From the NCBI GenBank assembly GCA_964418675.1, contig CAYQMM010000002.1, positions 62,001 through 126,000 of the forward strand: 64,000 bases of DNA. Reading direction: 5' to 3'. Source of the stretch: Bathyarchaeum sp964418675 (GTDB taxonomy: Archaea; Thermoproteota; Bathyarchaeia; Bathyarchaeales; Bathyarchaeaceae). The position numbers and the translations under genes were made by a program. The notes beneath the pieces were generated by a model. It saw nothing but the letters and a program-made list of their open reading frames with translations. It had not been told where the DNA came from and searched no databases. Of this stretch, positions 55,457-63,092 are shown one piece after another; the stretch's first letter is position 1, and each line of letters starts with the position of its first letter.

Positions 55457-56393
55457 TTAACTGCGTTCCGAAAAACCGCTGTCTTTCTTTACTCGTTCGG
55501 TGCAGGCTAAGTAATAGACTATGTCTTTTGTGAATTCTCCCCAATTCTCAGCTAACCTTCTAACCTCGGTCTCTGAGAGGATTCCGCCATCAGAGTAGAA
55601 TCTTGAAAATGTTCTTCTGACGCCTAGGTCGCCTGCGGGGATGCAGTCGTTTCTCTTCAAACCTGCGCACAAAACCATCTCGGCGGTCCAAGTTCCTACT
55701 CCTCGAAATCTTTTCAGCGTTTCCATCACCTCCTCGTTTGGCTGTGCTCTTAGCCTCTCCGGCTTGAATTCGCCGTTCACGATTTTTTCTGCTATTCCTT
55801 TGATGTATTCTGCTTTTCTCCAGCTTAGCCCACACTGCCTTATCTCTTCAAGAGGTGCTGCAGCTAATCTTTTGGGTGTTGGAAAATCGTGGTAGTCCAG
55901 TCCCTCTGCTTCTATATGTTCACCGAATCTGGTGACTATAGTGTTTGTAATGGAGAAGGCTACGAGTATTGAGATTTGTTGCTGGATTATCGGATTTGAT
56001 TATGCATTCAAAGACCGTGGCACCAATGCTTCCCGCCTTCAATCCATAAAGTCTTCTCTTCAAGTCCCTTAAAACGGCGTCTTCATCCATGAAGGCATAG
56101 AGGGCGGTCAGGTCTTGGCTGAAAGAAAAAATCCAGTCTAGATTCTTTTCCAACTCCTTTTTTTCTTGTTCACTTACAGTCTGAAAGCATTTTACCCCGA
56201 TTTTTGGTTCTTCGGTAGTGCCTAAGGACCGTAATGCAACAGGAATCAGCTTGCCAGACTCTAACCTGATGGCTCGCCTCCAGACATTCCCTTCATAGAC
56301 TTCTGGCATGGGCTTTTCATAGCCGAAGACAAGGCAGTTTAACTCGAAATCGTAGGGAGGCTTTGGATAGATGTTGAAGCATTGTGGTGGCAA
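55457..56393 (-). pseudogene. AlkA-like DNA-3-methyladenine glycosylase with one frameshift
   Basis: Two frames make one HhH-GPD glycosylase of about 310 aa. The N-terminal part (56393 leftward) reads to VFECIIKS, then continues out of frame as DNPATNL. Dropping one base near 55991 restores IIQQQISILVAFSITNT, and the reading goes on through GLSWRKAEYIKGIAEKI, the hairpin GVGTWTAEMVL and the catalytic Asp in AGDLGVRRTF to the stop. The TTG start is supported by AAAGGAGGG upstream. It would remove alkylated bases. The gene is either inactivated or the extra base is an assembly error; all motifs are otherwise intact, so decay, if real, is recent. Confidence 0.85.
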
Positions 56394-56468
56394 CTAGTTT
56401 CCCTCCTTTACGGTAATCTGCAAAGAGTTGTCTTCCCTAATAAACTAGACAAAAAGAGGATTTCCGAC

Positions 56469-57605
56469 TTGTATAAATTGGTGTTTGCCCCTAGTTTTCA
56501 TGGACGAAACGTAATGTGGGCGACTTGGAGACCCGACTCAAGAGCCGTTCTGAAGGACAAGAAGGCTCGAGCCAGCTTGGCAAGATACTTCGCCGTCATG
56601 GAAGACGACAAGCCAGCAAAGTTCCTGATCGCCAAAAAGCTGCCTGCCGCCTTCAGCAAGGACGATTCGCTCAAAGAACTGTGGAAGCTCCATGAGCAGC
56701 TCACCGAAGAATTTTGTAGCCTTGAACGGGATATAGACACCCGACAAAAACATCTAGACGATTTGGCGGCTCCAGAGCAATCATTTTTTGATTTGAAGAT
56801 TGAGATAGCAGACCACATTCTTGAGAGCTGCCACTTATGTACTCGCAGATGCGGCTCCAACCGAGTAGAGGGAGAGACAGGCTACTGCAGGTGCGGAACC
56901 CAAGCCACAGTCTCAACAATATTTCCCCACACAGGCGAAGAGCCGGAGCTAGTTCCCTCTGGAACCATATTCACTTTAGGCTGCACCCTCAGATGTCTCC
57001 ACTGCCAGAACTGGAGTATATCTCAATGGTTCGAATCGGGAGACCTCTACTCACCCCAGCAACTGGCACGGGCGGGGGAGCAGCTTCGCAGAGGCGGCTG
57101 CAGAAACGTCAATCTTGTGGGTGGAGACCCTACTTCATGGCTCAGGCAGTGGCTTGAAGTCTTCAGACACGTGAATGTGAACGTGCCCGTGGTTTGGAAC
57201 TCCAACTCCTACTACAGCTTAGAGACAGCAAAGCTCCTAGCCGGATTCGCGGACGTGTATCTTCTCGACTTCAAGTACGGACCCAAAGAATGCGCAGCAA
57301 ACATCTCAGACGCCCCTGGCTACTGGGAGGCTTGCACCCGAAACCACTTGTACGCCAAGAAATATGGAGAACTCATCATCCGCGTCTTGGTCCTGCCTGA
57401 ACACCTCGAGTGCTGCACAAAACCTGTTCTGAACTGGATTGCCCAAAACCTCGGAGACTGGATTCGCGTAAACGTGATGTTCCAGTACCGCCCAGAATGG
57501 AGAAGCCATGAAGTCCCGGAACTGTGCAGGAGGCTCACGGGAAGGGAGAGGGAACGAGCTATCGAACTGGCGAAAGAGGCAGGATTAACAAACATCATAA
57601 CATAA
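56469..57605 (+). CDS. Radical SAM protein, AmrS/PflA-like
   Basis: A radical SAM enzyme related to pyruvate formate-lyase activating enzyme and AmrS. The cluster motif is CTLRCLHCQN (CxxxCxxC), preceded by a Cys-rich stretch CHLCTRRCG..CRCG typical of this group, and followed by GGDPTSWL and VYLLDFKYGP. Its target is not known. The longest frame begins at TTG 56382, but that overlaps the divergent AlkA-like gene and its ribosome-binding site; TTG 56469 is chosen because AGAGGA (56455-56460) is correctly spaced. ATG 56514 is another possibility. Confidence 0.85.
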   Translation: MYKLVFAPSFHGRNVMWATWRPDSRAVLKDKKARASLARYFAVMEDDKPAKFLIAKKLPAAFSKDDSLKELWKLHEQLTEEFCSLERDIDTRQKHLDDLAAPEQSFFDLKIEIADHILESCHLCTRRCGSNRVEGETGYCRCGTQATVSTIFPHTGEEPELVPSGTIFTLGCTLRCLHCQNWSISQWFESGDLYSPQQLARAGEQLRRGGCRNVNLVGGDPTSWLRQWLEVFRHVNVNVPVVWNSNSYYSLETAKLLAGFADVYLLDFKYGPKECAANISDAPGYWEACTRNHLYAKKYGELIIRVLVLPEHLECCTKPVLNWIAQNLGDWIRVNVMFQYRPEWRSHEVPELCRRLTGRERERAIELAKEAGLTNIIT

Positions 57606-57682
57606 GTTTGATGAGAGAAGCTCTTTTTTGTTGTAGACGCAATCGGGATTCTGCAGTTAAATCCCCTTTACTGGGACACCAA

Positions 57683-58117
57683 CTATAGTAAAGTTGTGTA
57701 AAAGGAGAGATACGTGGCTATTCCGAATATCAGAGATACTAGCCAAAGCAGAACCGTGACGTCCATGATTCTCTTCCTTCTGATGCACCCGGCAATGTTA
57801 GACGGACGGATGGCCCACGCGGTCACCAAAATTATTCCCAAAATCATTGCGATAGCTCCTGGGACAGCATGAATCCATGTTATTTGTACCCCAAAATCGG
57901 AAGTATAATTATATATTTTAGAAAAGCTGGGTCCCATCACTGCCGCGAAGGAGATAATGTGCAGGACCAATGCTATTCCCATGATGCTTCCATGTATCTT
58001 GTATTTCCTTTGTATTTTGTAAAAAATGCCTATGGCAATTATTATGAACATTACTATCTGCAGTATGAAGTTGATGTCTGTTTGAATTAGAGCGCCCGTT
58101 CCCAGTAATCCCGCCAT
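57683..58117 (-). CDS. Four-span membrane protein (DUF420-like)
   Basis: A 144-aa protein with four hydrophobic spans. Conserved-looking residues are the His in KIHGSIMGIALVLHIISFAAVMGPSF and in WIHAVPGAIAMILG, written here only in part: IHGSIMG, LHIISF, WIHAVPG. The pattern resembles DUF420 membrane proteins, some of which sit with haem/oxidase genes, but the match is by eye. No neighbour gives a function. Confidence 0.6.
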   Translation of the reverse strand: MAGLLGTGALIQTDINFILQIVMFIIIAIGIFYKIQRKYKIHGSIMGIALVLHIISFAAVMGPSFSKIYNYTSDFGVQITWIHAVPGAIAMILGIILVTAWAIRPSNIAGCIRRKRIMDVTVLLWLVSLIFGIATYLSFYTTLL

Positions 58118-58244
58118 TCTTGATTCACTTCCAAAACTACGCTTACAACAATATACCGTTCTAAAACGTTAAAAGATTTTTCATACCTAGTCAAGCACAG
58201 CTAGCTTCACCATAAAATCGAAATCTATTTTGCAGGCATCTACC

Positions 58245-58252
58245 TTTATATA
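58245..58252 (+). promoter_or_regulatory. TATA box for the zinc-ribbon gene
   Basis: TTTATATA lies 34 bases before the ATG at 58286, a consensus-like archaeal box A. Confidence 0.6.
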
Positions 58253-58285
58253 TTAACAGAGGAACAAGAGGGAAAGGCGAAGACT

Positions 58286-58492
58286 ATGCGATATTGCCCT
58301 GAATGCGGTGGCGAAATGCAATATGTATCCCTTACGAAACGTTACGTCTGCAAAAGTTGCGGGCTCTCTCTAACACCTCAAGAACTCTTCGAGTTGCAGC
58401 AAAAGCTGAGACCACAATTCGAAACCGAAGAGGACCAGCGCCAACAAGAGAGAAAGGACTATCTGAAGTGGTGGCTAGGCAAGAAAAAATAG
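58286..58492 (+). CDS. Small zinc-ribbon protein
   Basis: A 68-aa protein: a zinc ribbon CPECGG..CKSCG in the first 32 residues and a charged helical tail (QRQQERKDYLKWWLGKKK). GGGAAAGGCG stands before the ATG. Such proteins are common in archaea and usually unassigned; it might bind nucleic acid. Confidence 0.8.
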   Translation: MRYCPECGGEMQYVSLTKRYVCKSCGLSLTPQELFELQQKLRPQFETEEDQRQQERKDYLKWWLGKKK

Positions 58493-58612
58493 CCTTCACA
58501 AAACGTAACGTTTTGAAAGATTAGTTAGGTAACCTGCTTTTTAACTGAAATTTCATCTGACAAACAAAGCAGTTATTACCCTTTTCAAGCTTCATTAGTA
58601 ACTGATTGTCCC

Positions 58613-59437
58613 ATGAACCAATCTGTAGAGATAATCAGCGTCGGAAACGAACTTCTCATAGGCAAAACCCTGAACACAAACGCCCAATGGCTAGCCAAAC
58701 GAATCACAACCCTAGGACTAATCACCCGCCGCATCACAGTTGTTAGCGACGACATCGACGAAATATCCAACGCTATAAAAGAAGCGATTCAACGCAACCC
58801 CAGTTTCCTCATAACCACTGGAGGATTAGGCCCCACCTTTGACGACAAAACACTGGAAGGCCTAGCAAAAGCTTTGGAACAAAAGATCGAAATCAACCAA
58901 GAAGCCTTGAAGATGGTTAAGGAGAAGTACCTCAGCTATGCTCATGAGGGCAGGATAGAGGTTGCCGAGTTAACCCCACCTCGAATGAAGATGGCTAAGC
59001 TTCCAGAAGGAGCCACACCCCTCTATAATCCTGTTGGAACAGCCCCGGCAGTAATCTTGGAACATGAAGACGTGACCATAATAGCTCTTCCCGGAGTCCC
59101 CTCCGAAATGAAGGGCATATTTGACCTGTCGGTGGCTTCTCTCCTGAAGCAGGCTGCCCACGGCGTCACCTTTTTTGAAACAAGCATTGAGGCTACAGAG
59201 GTCATAGAGTCAGAGATGGCTCCCTTCATCGATAAGGTGATGCATAACAACCCTTACGTTTATATAAAATCCCACCCGAAAGGAGCGGAAAGGGTTCCCC
59301 GTATAGAATTTCATCTCTCCACAACAGCCAAAGACTCCACCACCGCCAGAAAACATGTCAGCAAGGCCCTCCTGCAGCTTACAGAACTGATTCAGGAAAA
59401 GGGCGGAAAAATCAAACCCGTCAAATTAAAAACTTGA
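58613..59437 (+). CDS. CinA-like molybdopterin-binding domain protein
   Basis: A 274-aa protein with the MoCF/CinA N-terminal domain: IISVGNELLIGKTLNTNAQWLA, ITTGGLGPTFDDKT, NPVGTAPA and PGVPSEMKGIF. It lacks the C-terminal NMN deamidase domain of bacterial CinA, as is usual in archaea. A role in pyridine-nucleotide repair (ADP-ribose pyrophosphatase) is known for some relatives; here it is a possibility only. The metallopeptidase gene follows after 19 bases. Confidence 0.9.
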   Translation: MNQSVEIISVGNELLIGKTLNTNAQWLAKRITTLGLITRRITVVSDDIDEISNAIKEAIQRNPSFLITTGGLGPTFDDKTLEGLAKALEQKIEINQEALKMVKEKYLSYAHEGRIEVAELTPPRMKMAKLPEGATPLYNPVGTAPAVILEHEDVTIIALPGVPSEMKGIFDLSVASLLKQAAHGVTFFETSIEATEVIESEMAPFIDKVMHNNPYVYIKSHPKGAERVPRIEFHLSTTAKDSTTARKHVSKALLQLTELIQEKGGKIKPVKLKT

Positions 59438-59441
59438 GGTG

Positions 59442-59461
59442 CTCATGTAGCTAAACATGAG
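59442..59461 (+). promoter_or_regulatory. Hairpin covering the metallopeptidase start codon
   Basis: CTCATGT (59442-59448) and ACATGAG (59455-59461) can pair across six bases and enclose the ATG at 59457. This could limit translation; TTGAGGTG just upstream is the ribosome-binding site. Confidence 0.4.
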
Positions 59462-59996
59462 AGAGGATGAAGAGAATATGGGGTCTGATGAGAAGAATCT
59501 TTTGTGGGGAAAGGATTATCGTTCCAGACTGGAGAATGCGGAGGGATATAGTGAAGTTTGGGAGATTGTGAAAGCCACGGTTAAAAGTTTCTTGAACGAA
59601 CGAAGAGTTGGAATGCTGTTGTTTCTCGACGACCTCCCCCTTCGAGTAGGAGCCTACCATCCGCTGGGAACCAACAACATCGTCTTGAACCGCGCCCTCG
59701 TGAACATCGTTGAGGCAGCTACAAAGTCCAAACGTTTGATTAACGCCTTCGTCTACATCCTGCTTCTCCATGAATATCTTCACGCTTTAGGACGCCAGAG
59801 AGAAACAGAGGTCAGACCCTTAGTATACAAGATTTCCAGAGGATCCTTTGGTCAAGACCACATAACTACACAGCTAGCAGAGCTCGGACCATGGTCTATC
59901 CTGAAAGATATTCCATTAGACACTATTGATATTCCGAAACGCGTCATAGAAATCGTGAAAGATTTTGAAAAGGCGAACAAAAAATATATTATCTGA
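59457..59996 (+). CDS. Zincin-like metallopeptidase domain protein (HExxH)
   Basis: A 179-aa protein with HEYLHALG, an HExxH zinc motif preceded by a hydrophobic helix (FVYILLL), near residue 105. A downstream Glu (RETEVRP) may be the third ligand. There is no signal peptide, so it is probably cytosolic. The ATG lies in the 3' arm of a 7-bp hairpin (59442-59461); an ATG seven codons on is an alternative start. It lies between cinA-like and the GPN GTPase gene in one direction. Confidence 0.75.
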   Translation: MREDEENMGSDEKNLLWGKDYRSRLENAEGYSEVWEIVKATVKSFLNERRVGMLLFLDDLPLRVGAYHPLGTNNIVLNRALVNIVEAATKSKRLINAFVYILLLHEYLHALGRQRETEVRPLVYKISRGSFGQDHITTQLAELGPWSILKDIPLDTIDIPKRVIEIVKDFEKANKKYII

Positions 59997-60040
59997 ATGA
60001 AAATATGGAGTTCACGCTTGCTGTGTATAAAGGTGTTTAA

Positions 60041-60802
60041 ATGTTTATCATCTTCATTATCGGAACGGCGGGGTCGGGAAAATCTCTTCTCACAGCCTCC
60101 TTCAACGAATGGCTTAAAGTCGAGAAACAGAAAGCGGCGACCGTAAATCTGGATCCCGGCGTCTTGAATTTGCCTTATGTGCCTGACATCGACATCCGCG
60201 ATTATGTTGATGTTCGCAACATCATGAGGGAGCATGGGCTTGGACCCAACGGAGCCTTGGTGATGGCGGCTGATTTGATAGCTGAGGAAGCTGAAAGGCT
60301 TGGGGGCGAAATCGACGACCTTCAGTCTGATGTGGTTATCGTGGACACTCCGGGACAAATGGAGCTATTTGCCTTTAGGGCCAGCGGACCTTACATTGCG
60401 AATGAGCTGACAAAGGAGCCGAAGGCCATAGTTTATCTCTTTGATGCCGTCTTCTCTTTTAATCCTCTCAACTACGTCTCGAACATGTTCCTTTCAGCTG
60501 CAGTTTATAATCGCTTCTTTTTTCCGCAGTTGCATGTGCTTTCGAAGTGTGACCTCCTTCCTCCAGAAGAGGCTAATCGCATTGTGGAGTGGTCTGGCGA
60601 CCCTGACGCCTTTGAGGCTGTTATTGACGAGAAATTGAGTGGGACGAGACGGCTTCTCAGCAGAGATATGATGCAGGCTATTTATCGTCTGGGATTGCGG
60701 TTTCAACTGATTCCTGTTTCTGGAAAAACGAACGAGGGACTGATTAACCTCGGTTCCGCGCTGGAGCGTATTCTCGCGGGAGGAGAAAAGTTTACTTTGT
60801 AG
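60041..60802 (+). CDS. GPN-loop GTPase
   Basis: A 253-aa GTPase of the GPN (XAB1) family: P-loop GTAGSGKS (~8-15), the name-giving GPNGAL (~75), DTPGQMELF (Walker B) and SKCDLL (guanine specificity). Eukaryotic relatives help assemble and import RNA polymerase II; the archaeal role is not settled. AAGGTG is placed correctly before the ATG. Confidence 0.95.
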   Translation: MFIIFIIGTAGSGKSLLTASFNEWLKVEKQKAATVNLDPGVLNLPYVPDIDIRDYVDVRNIMREHGLGPNGALVMAADLIAEEAERLGGEIDDLQSDVVIVDTPGQMELFAFRASGPYIANELTKEPKAIVYLFDAVFSFNPLNYVSNMFLSAAVYNRFFFPQLHVLSKCDLLPPEEANRIVEWSGDPDAFEAVIDEKLSGTRRLLSRDMMQAIYRLGLRFQLIPVSGKTNEGLINLGSALERILAGGEKFTL

Positions 60803-60903
60803 CTTTTTTCGTCTTGTTGTTCCGTGGGATGCTTCAGGTTACAAATACTTGGAGCAAATGAGGGCGTTAAAGCCAGAAAGTGAGCGTTGTCCCGTCTACT
60901 TCG

Positions 60904-60952
60904 GGATATGTAATAAGAACTCAGTGTTCTTATGTCTAGTTAAGTCATATCC
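60904..60952. promoter_or_regulatory. Nested inverted repeats upstream of the Lrp regulator
   Basis: The inner pair TAAGAAC/GTTCTTA (60914-60920, 60926-60932) lies within the outer pair GGATATG/CATATCC (60904-60910, 60946-60952). They are 67-115 bases before the regulator start and could be its operator or the terminator of the GPN gene. Confidence 0.45.
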
Positions 60953-61018
60953 GCAACCATCTGTTATGCATAATCTTTTTATTTAGCCGCATTATGAATC
61001 TGTAGCCATGATGTAGCC

Positions 61019-61510
61019 ATGATGAAAAAGAGAATGCTCAAACTTCTGTTTGAGCTAATGAAGAACGCGAAGAGAAGCGACAGGGAAATCGCTAAAATCA
61101 TAGGAGTTTCGCAGCCAACCATAACACGGATGAGACAGCGGCTGGAGAAGACAGCTATCGTGGATTACACGGTTATACCTGATTGGACGGAGCTTGGATT
61201 CGAGATTATGGCCCTAACTTTCGTCAAGGCTAAAGGACTACCAGAAATGAGTGAGAAGGCAAAGAAGTGGGCCATGAAGAACCCCAACGTTGTTTTCGCG
61301 GCAGGAGGCGGAGGCATGGGAATGGACTACGCAATAATGTCTTTTCACAAGAATTTTTCCGGTTTCTCCACTTTCATAGACAACCTGAGAAAGGAATGGG
61401 CTGAAAATCTGCAAGACCTCCAGAGCTTTCTGATGACTACAGGCGAAGAGAGAATGGTGAAATCTTTCTCCCTAAAATATCTGGAAAAAACTTGGGACGA
61501 AAAAGCCTAG
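61019..61510 (+). CDS. Lrp/AsnC-type transcriptional regulator
   Basis: A 163-aa protein with an N-terminal winged helix (SDREIAKIIGVSQPTITRMRQRLE, shortened motif IGVSQPTITRM) and a C-terminal ligand domain of RAM type that is atypical (FAAGGGGMGMDYAIMSFH). The ligand is not known. An 11-base duplication (GTAGCCATGAT twice) covers the start: the first copy reads ATG-ATG-TAG and stops, the second gives the true start. TTTTTATTTA (60975-60985) is a TATA candidate. Confidence 0.88.
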   Translation: MMKKRMLKLLFELMKNAKRSDREIAKIIGVSQPTITRMRQRLEKTAIVDYTVIPDWTELGFEIMALTFVKAKGLPEMSEKAKKWAMKNPNVVFAAGGGGMGMDYAIMSFHKNFSGFSTFIDNLRKEWAENLQDLQSFLMTTGEERMVKSFSLKYLEKTWDEKA

Positions 61511-61645
61511 ACAACACACAGAAGAAACAAGAACCCTGTCAACCCTCACATTTTTCTTTTTCTAGAATTCTTTTGGATACCCGTCATTATCCTTTTCTGA
61601 AGCTATAGAAAGCCTTAATTTAACCGCATATCCCAAAAACTAGGA

Positions 61646-61736
61646 GGGTCCGTAGCTTAGCAAGGAAGAGCAAACTTGCGCCTAAAGCACCGGGCTTTTA
61701 ACCCGGGGGTCGGGGGTTCAATTCCCCCCGGACCCG
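61646..61736 (+). tRNA. tRNA-Lys (TTT) with a 17-base non-canonical intron
   Basis: Acceptor GGGTCCG/CGGACCC, D-arm GCTT...GAGC, anticodon stem CCGGG/CCCGG around CTTTTAA (anticodon TTT), T-arm with TTCAATT, discriminator G and encoded CCA (61737-61739). Between the D-arm and the anticodon stem 17 extra bases break the fold, an intron at position 26/27 (61673-61689) or 25/26 (61672-61688). TTAATTTAA at 61615-61623 is a likely box A. Confidence 0.93.
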
Positions 61737-61867
61737 CCAAATTGAATTTACGTTTCTACAAGCATACTTCAGTGTTACAGAAATTTTTGTCTCCCCATCC
61801 AAGGGAACTGTCTAGCTCTAAGTTAGCCGTTATCCTTTAATCGCTATTCTAACATCTTATCGTGAGA

Positions 61868-61967
61868 GGGCCCGTAGCCTAGTTTGGATAAGGCGTCGAG
61901 TTACCTTAAGGGGTGACGCGTAAGCCTTCGGAGCCGGAGACCCGGGGTTCAAATCCCCGCGGGCCCG
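61868..61967 (+). tRNA. tRNA-Arg (TCG) with a 25-base non-canonical intron
   Basis: Acceptor GGGCCCG/CGGGCCC, D-arm GCC...GGC, T-arm CGGGG-TTCAAAT-CCCCG, discriminator G and encoded CCA (61968-61970). The anticodon loop CTTCGGA (anticodon TCG) and 3' stem GCCGG fit, but the 5' stem is interrupted: removing 61899-61923 joins TCG to GC and gives TCGGC, which pairs with GCCGG. The intron is at position 29/30 and can form GTTACC/GGTGAC. TTTAA near 61836 is a weak box A. Confidence 0.93.
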
Positions 61968-62071
61968 CCACTATTCGAAGGCATACGGAAATTATAAATC
62001 TGTCCAAGTTAAAATAGATAGCTTGCATGTTCACGATTTGATTTGTTGGTGTGCATGGAAAAGGGATGAGT

Positions 62072-62803
62072 ATGAATACCCACGCAGAGGACCTGAAACT
62101 TCGGTTAATGACCATTGAGCTGCTTCGAACAGCTAAGAAGGAGTATACTTATCGAGAGTTATCTGCTAAAACTAACCTGCCCGTGACAGTTTTAAGCAGA
62201 TATGCTAAGGGTCATGTTTTGCCGAATGCTGAGAGGGCTAAAGAACTTTGGGAAATTTTAACTAAACTAGTTGGTTTGAAGGCTGAGCTTCGTAGCAGAA
62301 TCAAATTTAATTCGGCTGGATATTTTAACAACACTTGGATTATAGGTGACCATAATATTCTTCAGCAAGCAGCCCATCACGCCCTTGCAACTTTTGCTGG
62401 GGGACGTGTGACAAAAGTTTTGACTGCTGCTGTTGACGGTATTCCTCTTGGGGCTTTGGTTGCAAACTCTTTGGGGGTTGATTTAATCATTGCAAAGAGA
62501 AACAAGGAAGTAGGGGTTCCGGCTTTTCTGGAGGAAACCTATGTTCTGCAGAATTCAGGCGTGACTATGACATTGTATATTCCGAAAGAGGCTCTTAAGA
62601 GGAGAGATAGTGTGCTCATTGTGGATGATATGATAAAGACGGGGGAGACTCAGGCTGCTCTGGTCAACCTTGTTAAGAAAGCTAAGGCTGAGGTTTCTGG
62701 AATTTACTCTCTTATCGCTGTTGGGGAAGATTGGCAGACAAATCTGAAGTTGCCTAAGGGAAGTCCAATTGAGGTTGTAATAAAAATTAACAAAAAACGT
62801 TAA
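62072..62803 (+). CDS. GfcR-type regulator (HTH plus phosphoribosyltransferase domain)
   Basis: A 243-aa protein with an N-terminal helix-turn-helix (YRELSAKTNLPVTVLSRYAKG) and a C-terminal orotate-phosphoribosyltransferase-like domain. The PRPP loop is VLIVDDMIKTGETQ. In haloarchaea such a protein (GfcR, earlier called PyrE-like) controls central sugar metabolism; here the target is not known. The motif is shortened as TNLPVTVLSRY. The start at 62072 follows AAGGGATGAGT; an ATG two codons before is possible. Confidence 0.9.
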   Translation: MNTHAEDLKLRLMTIELLRTAKKEYTYRELSAKTNLPVTVLSRYAKGHVLPNAERAKELWEILTKLVGLKAELRSRIKFNSAGYFNNTWIIGDHNILQQAAHHALATFAGGRVTKVLTAAVDGIPLGALVANSLGVDLIIAKRNKEVGVPAFLEETYVLQNSGVTMTLYIPKEALKRRDSVLIVDDMIKTGETQAALVNLVKKAKAEVSGIYSLIAVGEDWQTNLKLPKGSPIEVVIKINKKR

Positions 62804-62844
62804 TCAAAACGCTAAAAGGAAAATGTTACTATATGCAGTGTTCG

Positions 62845-62940
62845 TTGGGGGACTATGGGAAGCGTAGGTAGGGAAAAATGAAAAACCCCCACGTCGTTGC
62901 CGGGCGTGGACGCTTCCCAACAGTCACTCGATAATCTTTT
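62845..62940 (+). ncRNA. Candidate structured RNA upstream of mtnA
   Basis: TGGGAAGCG (62856-62864) pairs with CGCTTCCCA (62911-62919); GACT/AGTC extend this stem outside, and CCACG/CGTGG (62889-62893, 62905-62909) form an inner hairpin. CTATATG near 62830 is a TATA candidate and a T-run follows at 62936. ACA stands directly after the lower stem, recalling an H/ACA guide RNA, but the pocket spacing does not fit. It could also be a leader element of mtnA, 150 bases downstream. Confidence 0.4.
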
Positions 62941-63092
62941 TATTCAATTCGAATAATTAAGTTGGACGTTTACATTTGAATACAATGTCTTGCATCGCAT
63001 TCACACCAAGGTTACGGGACTTGAATCTTCATTTTTCGCAGAAAACATATTATCAAGGCAGGACAGAATCAGCATACGGATGGTGTTGATGC

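Noticed and set aside
62856..62925. H/ACA guide RNA
   Set aside because: ACA follows the stem as it should, but the 3' side of the pocket is about one base long, so a guide function cannot be supported; kept only as an unassigned structured RNA.
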